NCBI GenBank assembly: GCA_964609385.1
Contig: CAZSSM010000005.1
Coordinates: 78,280 to 142,279 of the forward strand
Reading direction: 5' to 3'
DNA: 64,000 nucleotides
Source of the DNA: CAZSSM01 sp964609385
Lineage (GTDB): Bacteria > Planctomycetota > Planctomycetia > Isosphaerales > Isosphaeraceae
Below, one piece after another: positions 54,442-63,580 of the stretch. Each line of letters begins with the position of its first letter. The first letter of the stretch is position 1. A model generated the notes under the pieces. The model was given only the letters and a program-made list of their open reading frames with translations. It was not told the origin of the DNA and searched no databases. The translations under genes were made by a program, and so were the position numbers.

Positions 54442-57372
54442 TCACCAGTTCAAGGGCTCCTGCCAGGCTTTTCGAAGCGTCTCGATCTCTGCGTCCAATC
54501 GAGTCCTCCCATGCGAACAGACTGATAACCTCCTCTCCCCGATCACTTCGCCCAATCGACGGAGAGGGAGCCCCATGAAGAGGCGCTCGACCTTCTCAAT
54601 GTACTCTGGAGCCACCTCAAGGACCAATCGGGACGGTGACTCAGAGAACAGGGAGACGGCAACCGGGTCGATCGAACCGACTTGGAGACCGTCAACGAGT
54701 TCGGTCACGTCGATAGACAAGCCAAGGTCGCCTGCGATGGCCATCTCGGCCAGGCTTACGGCGAGGCCTCCCTCGCTGAGGTCATGGGCGCTCCGGATCA
54801 GACCGCGCTGAATCGCCTCGTGCAGGACGCGGTAGCAGGCCAGGGCGCGAGGAATTGCGACACGGGGGACCCGGCCTGCACCATGCTGATCGTAGATGAC
54901 CAGCCAATGCGAACCGCCTAGGTGCTCATCGGTTTCACCGATTAAGTAAATCTGATTACCAACGTTTTTGAGGTCCATCGAGACGCAACGGCGGACGTCA
55001 GGGACCTGTCCGAGTGCCGAGACGAGCAGCGTGTGAGGGATGGCCTGACTGCGATCGCCGGCGCGGAACTCGTTGTTGAGGCTGTCTTTACCCGAAATGA
55101 ACGGCGCTTCAAAGGCGAGTGCGGCATCACGACACCCCTCGGCGGCGCGGACCAAGTCACCGAGCGTTTCGGGCCGTTGACAATTGCCCCAGCAAAAGTT
55201 GTCCAGCAAGGCGATACGACCCGGGTCAGCACCGACAGCGACACAGTTCCGAATCGCTTCATCGATGACACATTCGGCCATGGCGTAAGTGTCGAGGTCG
55301 CCGTAGCGTGGGTTGATCCCGCAGGCCAAAGCCAGTCCGCGTGGAGAGTCGGCGACCGGTCGAATCACCGACGCGTCGCCCGGGCCATCGGACCGGACGC
55401 CCACCATTGGCTTGAGGACCGTCCCGGCCTGTACCTCGTGATCATACTGGCGGACGATCCATTCCTTGCTGGCGATGTCGAGACAGCTAAGGAGCCGAAC
55501 GAGGTCATCGGTCAGGTCTTCTCCAGGCGTGACTTGCGGCGCGACTTCGGGAGCGGGTGCGACGCGGGCGGTCCGGACCACAGCCGGTCGCCCTTCGTGG
55601 AGGAACTCCATCTCGAGGTCGCAGACAACCCGTCCATGGTGTCGGAGGGTCAATCGCCCACTGTCGACGAACTCACCGAGGTCGGCTGCTTCGACCCCTT
55701 CGGCTTCGCAGAGTCGGATCAGCGCATCGATATCGTTGGGATCGACGGCCAGGATCATCCGCTCTTGGGATTCGGAGATCCAAACTTCGGTATAGGTGAG
55801 TCCATCGTACTTCAAAGGGGCCCGTTCGAGATCGACCTCCACGCCGAGGTCGGCACCCATCTCGCCGATCGCCGAGCTGAATCCGCCGGCCCCACAGTCG
55901 GTGATCGCTCGGATCAGGCCGGCGTCGCGTGCCTGCAAGATGACGTCGAGCATCATTTTCTCGACGATCGCGTTGCCGATCTGCACCGCGCCCCCGGAGA
56001 GGATCTCGCTCTGTTCGTGCAGTCCGACCGAGCTGAAGGTCGCGCCATGGATCCCGTCCCGACCCGTCCGGCCCCCGACGACGACGATCCGATCGCCGGG
56101 CCGGGCCGCCTTGCGGTCCATCCCGCGCGGAAGGATCCCGACCGTCCCACAGAAGACCAGCGGGTTGGCCAGATAGCGAGGCTCGACGACCAAGGCCCCA
56201 TTAACCGTAGGGATCCCCATCCGATTACCGTAGTCGCGGACACCCGCAACGACCCCTCGAAGAATCCGACGCGGGTGGAGCACACCGGTCGGCAGATGTT
56301 CCGTATCGGTCTGAGGATCGGCCACGCAGAACACGTCGGTGTTGGCGATCGGCTTGGCACCCAGGCCGGTGCCCAACGGGTCGCGGATCACCCCGCCGAT
56401 CCCGGTGTTTGCCCCGCCGTAAGGGTCGATCGCCGAGGGTCGGTTGTGTGTCTCGACCTTGAAGCAGACGTCCCAAGACTCGTCGAACCGAATGATCCCG
56501 GCATTATCTGAGAAGACGCTAACCAGCCAGTCAAGCCGCTCGGCGAGCTGATGCGTTGCGGCGAAGATGGTCTCTTTGAGCAGGTTCTCGTACCGCGTTC
56601 CGTCCTCGAAGGCGACCCGGCCGCGGAACGTCTTGTGCGAGCAGTGCTCGCTCCAGGTCTGGGCGATCGTCTCCAACTCACAGTCGGTCGGGTCGCGATT
56701 CTGGGCGCGGAAGTGGGCCTGGATGACGCGCATCTCATCGAGGTCCAGGGCGAGCTGTCCATCCCGGCTCACTTGCTCGAGTCCCTGATCGTCGAGGTCT
56801 CGGAGCGGAACATGGATCAGCTCGAACTGGTTAACGGCGGGCCGGACCAGGTGATCGAGAACCAGATCCCCTTCCATGGACTGCTCGATGGCGGCGTTGG
56901 CGAGTACGCGACGGATCAGGGTGGCTCGGTGCTCCGGATCAGAGCCCTGGATCGTGTAGCTTCGGATCGTCCGGAGGTGGTCGACGTCGAGCCCGTGTTG
57001 CCGGAGGACGCGTCGCGCGTTGTCGGCCACCGAGTCGGTCACGCCGGGCTTAGGCAAGACGTGGATCCGAAGGCTTTCATCATCGGTCGATTTGTTATGT
57101 GTAGTAGGCGTTTCTGCGGGGACACGATGCACGGCGAGTTGCTCGACGACCGGATCGGCCAGGACGCGGACAGCGGTATCGGCCAGTCGTTCGCCTTCGA
57201 TCGACCCTTGAACAAGGAACCCCCGCGTTGAGGTCACTTGGAGCCGATCTCCGAGACCCAGTTCGCTCGCCTCGGTCTCGACCTGACGGGCGCGCGGATC
57301 GGGTTGACCGGCCGAGGGTCGGACCTCGACGTGCCAGATCGGGGAGGTTGGCGATGCCTCACGGAGTTCCAC
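54442..57372 (-). CDS. purL: Phosphoribosylformylglycinamidine synthase PurL with two N-terminal PurS-like domains
   Basis: PurL converts FGAR to FGAM using ATP and ammonia from PurQ. The 976-aa protein is longer than ordinary small PurL (about 740). The surplus is N-terminal and holds two PurS-like repeats. One is about residues 12-85 (IWHVEVRPSAGQPDPRARQV, GFLVQGSIEGERL). The other is about 100-170 (IHVLPKPGVTDSVADNARRV, YTIQGSDPEHRATLIRRVL). The PurL core follows with IAQTWSEHCSHKTFRGR, the ATP/metal segment FKVETHNRPSAIDPYGGANT and DCGAGGFSSAIGEMG. A separate purS was not found, in line with fusion. The GTG at 57372 is used because GAGGTGAG lies just upstream. It follows tyrA by 68 bp. 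Confidence 0.93.
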   Translation of the reverse strand: MELREASPTSPIWHVEVRPSAGQPDPRARQVETEASELGLGDRLQVTSTRGFLVQGSIEGERLADTAVRVLADPVVEQLAVHRVPAETPTTHNKSTDDESLRIHVLPKPGVTDSVADNARRVLRQHGLDVDHLRTIRSYTIQGSDPEHRATLIRRVLANAAIEQSMEGDLVLDHLVRPAVNQFELIHVPLRDLDDQGLEQVSRDGQLALDLDEMRVIQAHFRAQNRDPTDCELETIAQTWSEHCSHKTFRGRVAFEDGTRYENLLKETIFAATHQLAERLDWLVSVFSDNAGIIRFDESWDVCFKVETHNRPSAIDPYGGANTGIGGVIRDPLGTGLGAKPIANTDVFCVADPQTDTEHLPTGVLHPRRILRGVVAGVRDYGNRMGIPTVNGALVVEPRYLANPLVFCGTVGILPRGMDRKAARPGDRIVVVGGRTGRDGIHGATFSSVGLHEQSEILSGGAVQIGNAIVEKMMLDVILQARDAGLIRAITDCGAGGFSSAIGEMGADLGVEVDLERAPLKYDGLTYTEVWISESQERMILAVDPNDIDALIRLCEAEGVEAADLGEFVDSGRLTLRHHGRVVCDLEMEFLHEGRPAVVRTARVAPAPEVAPQVTPGEDLTDDLVRLLSCLDIASKEWIVRQYDHEVQAGTVLKPMVGVRSDGPGDASVIRPVADSPRGLALACGINPRYGDLDTYAMAECVIDEAIRNCVAVGADPGRIALLDNFCWGNCQRPETLGDLVRAAEGCRDAALAFEAPFISGKDSLNNEFRAGDRSQAIPHTLLVSALGQVPDVRRCVSMDLKNVGNQIYLIGETDEHLGGSHWLVIYDQHGAGRVPRVAIPRALACYRVLHEAIQRGLIRSAHDLSEGGLAVSLAEMAIAGDLGLSIDVTELVDGLQVGSIDPVAVSLFSESPSRLVLEVAPEYIEKVERLFMGLPLRRLGEVIGERRLSVCSHGRTRLDAEIETLRKAWQEPLNW

Positions 57373-57376
57373 GAAA

Positions 57377-57384
57377 CTCACCTC
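57377..57384 (-). promoter_or_regulatory. Shine-Dalgarno site supporting a GTG start for purL
   Basis: GAGGTGAG on the minus strand precedes the GTG at 57372, with the GAGG core eight bases away. The upstream in-frame ATG at 57444 has no comparable site. Confidence 0.65.
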
Positions 57385-57440
57385 AACGGATGGACAATTC
57401 AGGAAATCTCTCTGCGTTGACCGACGACCTGACCATCGTG

Positions 57441-58325
57441 TCAAGTTCGTTGGGGTGACGAGGACGGCGTTTGTTGGCGATCGTAAACACGACGTCGCTG
57501 ACGCCCCTGCTCCCAGAGGTCGCGGAGCCGCGAATCCTGCTCGGATTCGAGGGCGTCGGCCAACTCGTGGAGGCGAACCTGGACCGAACGGAGCGCGTGG
57601 AGGACGGCCTGGCGATTCTGAGTCAGGATGTCGATCCAGAGATCGGTCTCGGAAGCGGCGACCCGCGTGCCATCGCGATAGGCCCCGGCCGCGTAGGGAA
57701 GCGTCTCGATGGGGATGCAGCCGCTCAAGGCCGTGGCCACGACGTGAGGGACATGGCTGGTCCAGGCCAGGGCTTCGTCGTGGTCTTGTGGAGTCATCTC
57801 TAGGACACGAGCCCCCAGCGATTCCCAGAACCGGCGGGCCTGATCCACCCGATCTGGATCGGTCCGCTCAGTCGGGGTCAAGACAACGACTCGGCCGTCG
57901 AGCAGATCGGCCCGGGCATGCATCATGCCCGACTGCTCGAGTCCGGCCAGCGGATGGCTGCCGACGAACCGATGAGCCGTTGAGGAGTTCGTCTCCAACG
58001 ACGCGACGATCGCCGACTTGGTGCTCCCCACATCGGTCACCAAGCCATCGCCTCCGAACGCGACGATCTGACTCACCGTCCCGACGATCCGTGAAACCGG
58101 CGCTCCGACGACAACGACCTCGGCCTCGGCCAGGGCCGAGGCGCCCTCGGCCTCCCAGGTAACCCAGCCGTCGTCGATGACACCTCGATCTCGACCCGTT
58201 CGCAATGCCTCGGGGTCCGGATCCAAGGCCAGGATGCGCTTGGCCAAACCGCCTCGACGCAATGCCAGAGCGATCGACCCACCGATCAATCCAAGGCCAG
58301 TGATCGCCACCGTGCCGTACCGCAC
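57441..58325 (-). CDS. tyrA: Prephenate/arogenate dehydrogenase
   Basis: TyrA oxidatively decarboxylates prephenate or arogenate in tyrosine synthesis. The 294-aa protein opens with the NAD(P)-binding segment VAITGLGLIGGSIALAL. It also has VVVGAPVSRIV, LVTDVGSTKSAIV, the catalytic-histidine segment RFVGSHPLAGLEQSG, and ALAWTSHVPHVVATALSG in the helical dimerisation domain. The GTG at 58325 is preferred because AGGG lies just upstream and the Rossmann fold begins at once; the frame is open 36 more codons without sense. No ACT domain is visible. It is first in the run tyrA-purL-NYN-purQ. Confidence 0.92.
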   Translation of the reverse strand: MRYGTVAITGLGLIGGSIALALRRGGLAKRILALDPDPEALRTGRDRGVIDDGWVTWEAEGASALAEAEVVVVGAPVSRIVGTVSQIVAFGGDGLVTDVGSTKSAIVASLETNSSTAHRFVGSHPLAGLEQSGMMHARADLLDGRVVVLTPTERTDPDRVDQARRFWESLGARVLEMTPQDHDEALAWTSHVPHVVATALSGCIPIETLPYAAGAYRDGTRVAASETDLWIDILTQNRQAVLHALRSVQVRLHELADALESEQDSRLRDLWEQGRQRRRVYDRQQTPSSSPQRT

Positions 58326-58637
58326 AGCTACCCTGACCTTCCTGGATCGGAACGTTGAACCATGTCGATGCCAAACGTTTTTGACTACATCAAATTTAAA
58401 ACTCGACCGCGCCGGATCGACCGCTCTTAGCACCCGACCCGCATGGATGAGTTGAACCCGTCCAGATTGGGCCCGAGAGCGGTCAACGGGCGAGATCGGT
58501 CAGGTTTTGAATCAGGGGGGCGGAGCCTGAGTCTATCCGAAGATTTCGTGAAGCGTCCAGTCCGGCTGATCAGGTCCGGACCGGTCGGAATGCAACTCCG
58601 CATCGATGGATCGACTCGACCCGAGATCCGGTCCAGT
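58326..58637. other. Intergenic region upstream of tyrA
   Basis: These 312 bp contain no supported gene. They include the tyrA promoter region and the 3' flank of the sulfatase gene. Confidence 0.45.
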
Positions 58638-60203
58638 TCACTCGATGCCGGTCCGTCGAGCCCAAGCATGCCATCCCGCACTGAACTGCTCGACCCGTTC
58701 AGGGTATTGATCGGCCAGATCATGCATCTCGGTCCGATCCCGTTTCAGGTCGTAGAGTTCCCAGACCTCCCGCTTGCGGTCCCAGGCGAGCTTCCAATCT
58801 CCTTGGCGGATCGCTCGGTTGCCGGCCCAATGCCAGGCGAGGGTCCGATCGTCGAGCAAGGCGCCACCCTCGAGGACTGTCCGAAGCGATCGCCCTTCGA
58901 CCGGGCGGATCGCCCGACCCTCGAGCGTCTCAGGGTAGGATTCCCCGGCGACATCGAGCAGGGTCGGCATCACGTCGATGATATGGCTGACCTGATCGGT
59001 CTGTGCACCGGGAGCGATTCGGCCTGGCCAGTGGGCAATCAAGGGCGTGCTGATCCCGCCTTCATGAACCCACTGCTTGAAGCGCCGAAAGGGCGTGTTC
59101 TGAGCATACGCCCAGCCTGGACCGCAATGGGTGTACGAGTCGATTTCTCCGGGGATCTGCTGGGGATCCTCGCCACCGGGAGTCTCGGCGCAGCCGCCGT
59201 TGTCGGAGAGGAACAGGACCATCGTGTTCTCGGCCATGTCCAGTTCATCGAGAGTGGCCAGGAGCCGGCCGATGTTCTGATCCATGGAGTCGATCATCGC
59301 GGCGTAGACCGCCATCCGCAGATCTTGCCAATTCTGGTAGGGGGCATCAACCCACGGATCGGCTTCGGGATCGCGGGGCGGCAGTTCCCAAGACGGATCG
59401 ATCAGGCCCATCGCCACCTGACGTTCGTAGCGCTGCTGGCGGAGTTGGTCCCAGCCGTCGAGGTAGCGGCCCCGATAGCGGGCGATGTCCTCGGCTTTGG
59501 CATGCAGCGGGTAATGCGGAGCGGTGTAAGTGATGTGGAGGAACTTAGGCTGATCGGGCGCATCGCGGTGGTCGGCTCGCAACTGCTCGATGGCCGCATC
59601 GGTAAAGGCGTCGGTCGTGTAGAAGTCGTCGGGGAACGTGGTGATCCGTTGGTCGTTGACCCCAAAGACGCGGACCCGGCCGCCTTTAAAGTCGGGGTCG
59701 GGACGGGACGGATCGAAGAAGTTGCAGCAGCCGTCCATCAGGCCGTAGTAGAAGTCGAAACCGCGATCGATGGGCCGGTGAGGTGCCCGGCTGCCCAAGT
59801 GCCACTTCCCGGTCATGATCGTCCGATACCCGGCGCGACCGAGGGCCTCGCCGAGCGTGATCATCCGGTCGTCGAGCAGTTCGAGCCCCCGACCTCCCTT
59901 GCGGGGATAGAGGCCCGTCAGCAGCGAGGCCCGCGTCGTGGTGCACTTGGCATTGTTATAGAACTGGGTGAACCGCATCCCCTCCTCGGCGAGCCGGTCG
60001 AGGTTCGGCGTCGCGATCTCTCCGCCGTAGCAGCCGATATCGGAGAACCCCATGTCGTCGGCCATGATCAGCACAATGTGCGGGCGATCCGGGACAGCCC
60101 CGTCATCGACCTCGTCACCTTGAACGGAACCAACCGCACTGAGGGTACAGACCCACACGCTCAGAACCGCAATCCGCAAACAACGCTCGAGTCGGAATCG
60201 CAT
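58638..60203 (-). CDS. Type I sulfatase, arylsulfatase-like
   Basis: Planctomycete sulfatases remove sulfate esters from algal or host polysaccharides outside the cytoplasm. The 521-aa protein has a signal peptide (about residues 8-29), the metal pair Asp49-Asp50 in LIMADDMGFSDIG, and Cys87 in KCTTTRASLLTGLYPR, the site converted to formylglycine. TIMTGKWHLG carries the catalytic Lys-His, and NTMVLFLSDNGG holds the second metal site. Cys-Thr-Thr-Thr-Arg is a common variant of the CxPSR signature. The ATG at 60203 is used because GAGG lies upstream and the signal peptide begins there. No sulfated-sugar utilisation genes lie next to it. Confidence 0.93.
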   Translation of the reverse strand: MRFRLERCLRIAVLSVWVCTLSAVGSVQGDEVDDGAVPDRPHIVLIMADDMGFSDIGCYGGEIATPNLDRLAEEGMRFTQFYNNAKCTTTRASLLTGLYPRKGGRGLELLDDRMITLGEALGRAGYRTIMTGKWHLGSRAPHRPIDRGFDFYYGLMDGCCNFFDPSRPDPDFKGGRVRVFGVNDQRITTFPDDFYTTDAFTDAAIEQLRADHRDAPDQPKFLHITYTAPHYPLHAKAEDIARYRGRYLDGWDQLRQQRYERQVAMGLIDPSWELPPRDPEADPWVDAPYQNWQDLRMAVYAAMIDSMDQNIGRLLATLDELDMAENTMVLFLSDNGGCAETPGGEDPQQIPGEIDSYTHCGPGWAYAQNTPFRRFKQWVHEGGISTPLIAHWPGRIAPGAQTDQVSHIIDVMPTLLDVAGESYPETLEGRAIRPVEGRSLRTVLEGGALLDDRTLAWHWAGNRAIRQGDWKLAWDRKREVWELYDLKRDRTEMHDLADQYPERVEQFSAGWHAWARRTGIE

Positions 60204-60341
60204 CGGATGCCTCGAATTCGGAGAACAGGAGACCAGGATCGACAAAAGCAAGCGGGCACGATCGACGAGTCCTGGCCCGTGAGTCGCACTGGAGCAGAAT
60301 ACTGGAAGAGGCGCGTTGGCGGGTAGTTCAGTGACCCGGCC

Positions 60342-60885
60342 TCACCAGCGACGCGACCAGTTGTGTCTCTCGCCACGAAGCAACATGACTCCGTCGCGAT
60401 CGTCGGACTCGAAGCGGATGATGACATCCGGCTGATTCGCGAGTGCTCGGGTCCGGACGATCCGTCGTGGCTCCCCGATGATGCTCATCAGGCGAAACTG
60501 GCCTTTGGAATGCGCCGGAGTCGTCGGTCCCGGCCAAGGCGTCGGACGTATAAGCGATTGCCCCGCTGATCGGCCGTCCGGTCTCGGCCTCGACGACAAC
60601 CCCCCGTACCATTGGGGTGGACGTCGCAACCGCCTTGGCCCAGTGATTCGTGACGCTTTTCATGGCTTCCACATCGTAGTCACGATCGTCATCGCGATAG
60701 GTGACTGCATGGCGGAACAGCATCAGGGTGCCTACAGGGTGGCCAAGTACGGCGCGTGCGGCTTCATCGACATGACGCATGAAGTTAGGGTCGTTGACGA
60801 GTGATCCGATCCGGCTGAGGTCCACGGACCATTGGATCTGGAGTCGGGTCAGGAGCCAGGCCCGATCGATGAGATCCGGGGTCAC
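60342..60885 (-). pseudogene. Broken gene with a carboxypeptidase-regulatory-like domain, downstream of blaI
   Basis: From a GTG at 60885 the frame reads through PTGTLMLFRHAV-like helical sequence (HPVGTLMLFRHAVTYRDDDR) to RGVVVEAETGRPISGAIAY and TDDSG, the start of a carboxypeptidase-regulatory-like beta domain. The matching remainder, GQFRLMSIIGEPRRIVRTRA then DVIIRFESDDRDGVMLLRGE, lies in another frame ending at 60342, so a frameshift falls near 60500-60515. BlaI-type repressor genes are normally followed by a BlaR1/M56 peptidase gene, and some planctomycete M56 proteins carry such beta domains. Here no HExxH motif or peptidase membrane part is left. It is probably the remnant of a deleted partner gene (inference). 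Confidence 0.6.
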
Positions 60886-60927
60886 TGGGTCACGGCCGTC
60901 GCCTCCTTCGCCGTTCGACCTGGTCGA

Positions 60928-61290
60928 TCATCTCGCGAATTCTTGCGACCTCCTCCTTGGAAACCCCCGCCCGTCGAGCAGGGCCATGATCAGACCTTCC
61001 GCCGAGCCGCCGAATGCCGTCTCGACCAGCCGCTCAATCATAGTGCCCAGGGTCGCATCTCGGGTCACAGCGGCCTGGTAGCGGTGGGCGTACCCCTCGG
61101 TGTCGCGCTGCAGCCTCCCCTTCTCTTCCAGGCGGGCGAGCATTGTCAGGACCGTGTTGCGGGCCACCTTGCGATGGGTCGATAACGCATTCCAAACGTC
61201 GGCAACAGTTACATCACCTCGCTCCCAAATAACGTTCATGATCTTGGATTGTAATTTTGACAAAGGTGTTGACGGGTCCGGCTTGCTCAT
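60928..61290 (-). CDS. BlaI/MecI-family transcriptional repressor with frameshifted C-terminus
   Basis: The winged-helix domain is intact: SKLQSKIMNVIWERGDVTVA, ARNTVLTMLARLEEKGRLQR and TMIERLVETAFGGSAEGLIM. After LLDGRG the frame ends as FPRRRSQEFAR. In the neighbouring frame the text is VSKEEVARIREMIDQVERRR with a stop at 60890-60892, which is the normal BlaI dimerisation tail. A missing base in the run of five G at 60964-60968 (minus strand) would explain this. It is either a real one-base loss or a sequencing error in a homopolymer. GGAGGA precedes the ATG at 61290. A 26-bp palindrome 34 bp upstream is the likely operator. Confidence 0.85.
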   Translation of the reverse strand: MSKPDPSTPLSKLQSKIMNVIWERGDVTVADVWNALSTHRKVARNTVLTMLARLEEKGRLQRDTEGYAHRYQAAVTRDATLGTMIERLVETAFGGSAEGLIMALLDGRGFPRRRSQEFAR

Positions 61291-61323
61291 GGCCCCAGTC
61301 CTCCGCTCAGACGTCATGCTTAC

Positions 61324-61349
61324 GACTGTCGGCAAATTGACCGACAGTC
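61324..61349. promoter_or_regulatory. Perfect 26-bp palindrome, probable BlaI-type operator
   Basis: GACTGTCGG (61324-61332) and CCGACAGTC (61341-61349) are exact inverted repeats around an 8-bp AT-rich centre. They lie 34 bp upstream of the blaI-like start codon. BlaI/MecI repressors bind such dyads as dimers and regulate their own genes. The assignment is by position and symmetry. Confidence 0.6.
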
Positions 61350-61619
61350 TTAGGCAATCGCAACGGGAATCGTACCGGCAGTCAGAAGTCCCCTAAGATG
61401 GGGCTAGGGAGCCGTAGACGAGCCTCCGTCGCCTCGAGGTCATGAGGCGACAACGGCAGCAACAGTGACCTGGTCTTCTGCCTGTTCTGGCTGCTGAGGC
61501 CACCAGATTCCGCTGTCGCCGAAGGTCAGGCCGGCACGCATTGGGTTGTGGGCGTTCGATCCGGATCGTCGATCGTTTTGTGAATTCGGCCGAGGTTACA
61601 ATCCGTTGAGCCTTGTGAT

Positions 61620-61642
61620 GCCTCCGATCGATCATCGGAGGC
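61620..61642. other. Intergenic hairpin
   Basis: A 9-bp inverted repeat (GCCTCCGAT at 61620-61628, ATCGGAGGC at 61634-61642) with a 5-nt loop lies between the divergent blaI-like and GT87 genes. No T-tract follows, so it may be a protein-binding site or a transcript leader structure. Confidence 0.4.
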
Positions 61643-61767
61643 CCGAGCATGAGCTAGGCTCAGATTGACGTTATCGATGCCTTGAACGCGCGCCCCATGC
61701 CTCTGGGAACCGACCGTTGTTGCCCGACCGCCCGAGTTCGAGACCGCCCCGAGTTCGACTCTTCACG

Positions 61768-63027
61768 ATGCCCGATCCGGACCTGCTCCGAATCGGGTCG
61801 TGGGCGTTGCTGTTCGCTGCGGTGCTCCTGGCGGTCACCATGCTGGCGACGTCCGAGGGAGGTCGGACTCGATTCGGTCCTGGACTAGGCGCGGACTTCG
61901 CCCAGTTCTATGTGGCAGCAACGCTCGTACGAACCGATCGGACGGACCAGCTCTACGACCTGGAGGTCCAGGACCGGCTCCATCACGCGTTGTTGCCGGC
62001 CGTCCCGGCGAGTTGGCACCTTCCTTATGCGTATCCGGCTTGGTTGGCCTGGCTGATCAGCCCGTTGAGCCACTTACCCTACGAAGCCGCTTGCGGGGTC
62101 TGGTATGGGATCACCGCATGTTTGGCAGTTATTGGTGTGAGGCGGTCGGCGATCTTCTGGCAAGATGCGCCTCCGGCCTGGCGACGCGCCGCCGTGCCGA
62201 TCGCCCTGGCCTTCCCGGCCCTGGCCTTCGAGAGCTGGCTGGGCGGCCAGATCTCGGTGTTGGCCCTGATCCTGGTCGTCGAGGCGATCCGGGCCGACCT
62301 TGAGGGCCACGACGCGTGGGCGGGCTTGATGCTCGGCCTGCTCAGCTACAAGCCGACCCTGTTGCCCTGGATCCTCGTGATGCTGATGGCGCGTCAACGA
62401 TTCAGGACGTTGGTTTGGCTGATCGGCACGGCCTCGACATTAAGCCTGATCTCATTGGCGTTGACCGGCGGCCGGGTCTGGGCCGATCGGGTCGTGCTGT
62501 TGCTGAACTACTCGGAGGCCCGCGCTTCAGGGACCGGGGGGTTCACTCTCGCCAAGTACGTCGACCTCAATGCCTGGCTCCAGATGGTCTTGGGTCCCGA
62601 CTCACCCGCCGTGCTGATCTTACTCGTCGTGGGCCTGATGGCCGGCGGCCTCCTGATGCTCCGATCCCTCGACGGCGACCCACGTCGTGCCTGGTCGGCT
62701 GCGCTCGCGGCAACGCTAGCCTTAAACCTCTATGTCGGCATCTATGATGCGATCTTGATGATCCCGATGGTCGCCACCGGCCTGGCCCTTCGATTCGATC
62801 GCCAAGGGCCTTCGCTCCCCCATGGATTGCTTTTGGCGATTGGGGCGGCCTACGTCGCACCCGTCCTGGGAATCGCCACCGCGCGGGCTTTAGGCGTCAC
62901 CGTCATGCTCCCCATCTTGGCGGTCCTGGCCACCCTGCTGGTCCGGCAAACCGGACCGGCGTCCGACAGGGACTCCATCGCTCCCGATGCCCTTGAGGTC
63001 ATCGGCCCGCATGGCCATCGCCGTTGA
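61768..63027 (+). CDS. DUF2029/GT87-family membrane glycosyltransferase
   Basis: The 419-aa protein has about ten hydrophobic segments across its length. It resembles GT87 (DUF2029) polyprenyl-sugar-dependent mannosyltransferases: the first-loop aspartate in GLGADFAQFYVAATLV, YAYPAWLAWLISPLSHLPYE with the aromatic-Pro pattern, and LMLGLLSYKPTLLPWILVML. These enzymes add sugars to envelope glycans from a lipid-linked donor on the outer face of the membrane. The ATG at 61768 follows the family N-terminus; an upstream in-frame start at 61717 is possible. No ribosome binding site stands out. It has no co-directional neighbour. Confidence 0.85.
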   Translation: MPDPDLLRIGSWALLFAAVLLAVTMLATSEGGRTRFGPGLGADFAQFYVAATLVRTDRTDQLYDLEVQDRLHHALLPAVPASWHLPYAYPAWLAWLISPLSHLPYEAACGVWYGITACLAVIGVRRSAIFWQDAPPAWRRAAVPIALAFPALAFESWLGGQISVLALILVVEAIRADLEGHDAWAGLMLGLLSYKPTLLPWILVMLMARQRFRTLVWLIGTASTLSLISLALTGGRVWADRVVLLLNYSEARASGTGGFTLAKYVDLNAWLQMVLGPDSPAVLILLVVGLMAGGLLMLRSLDGDPRRAWSAALAATLALNLYVGIYDAILMIPMVATGLALRFDRQGPSLPHGLLLAIGAAYVAPVLGIATARALGVTVMLPILAVLATLLVRQTGPASDRDSIAPDALEVIGPHGHRR

Positions 63028-63580
63028 TGTGTTCTGATTTGTTTTGATTGAAACATGTATTATTAATATGCTAAGACAAAACGCTAAGAACCCGATCATT
63101 TTGGATCTGGGGCATATTCAAGGTCGCGTGGGATGGGTGATCGGCTTGAGGCCTGGTCAAGAAGATCGCGCGTAGGACTGGGTCATCTCGTGAACGCATT
63201 TCCGATCGATCCCGTTCGATTTCCCGGCCACCTGTTTCCGGCCGTTTTTACTCGTCGATGCGGGGTTTCAGCCGTTACAATCGGAACCGGTTCTCCGGCT
63301 CGGCGCATGCGGGACCATCTCGGCCGATCGTATCAGAATCGGCCGACATCTCGATCCGTGTGATTCCGAATTGCCAAAGAGCCCCCGCTCCTCGCGGTCG
63401 TGCGGATCGGCTTGGGTCCGAATCTGCTCCGGCGCCCCGTCTCGCATCGAGACGATCGGCCTTGGGCGACGCCTCGACGAGGATCTCGCGTTGATTCGGC
63501 CACACGGATGGTGGGCCGTTGGCGAGTCTCGGTCGGTCGCGCGGCTGATCGACGTGCGATTCTTCGGGGCGACGGGCGGA
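63028..63580. other. Intergenic region with an AT-rich 5' part
   Basis: No gene is supported in 553 bp. Bases 63028-63100 are AT-rich (for example ATGTATTATTAATATG), unlike the surroundings. Confidence 0.4.

Larger units (their letters stand above)
61291..61767. other. Intergenic region between blaI-like gene and the GT87 gene
   Basis: No gene is supported. The region contains the palindrome at 61324-61349 and the hairpin at 61620-61642. Confidence 0.5.

Noticed and set aside
55033..56511. 492-codon plus-strand frame opposite purL
   Set aside because: It is a shadow of purL.
58443..60326. 627-codon plus-strand frame opposite the sulfatase
   Set aside because: The sulfatase on the other strand has all catalytic motifs. 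This frame is its mirror and continues into noncoding DNA.
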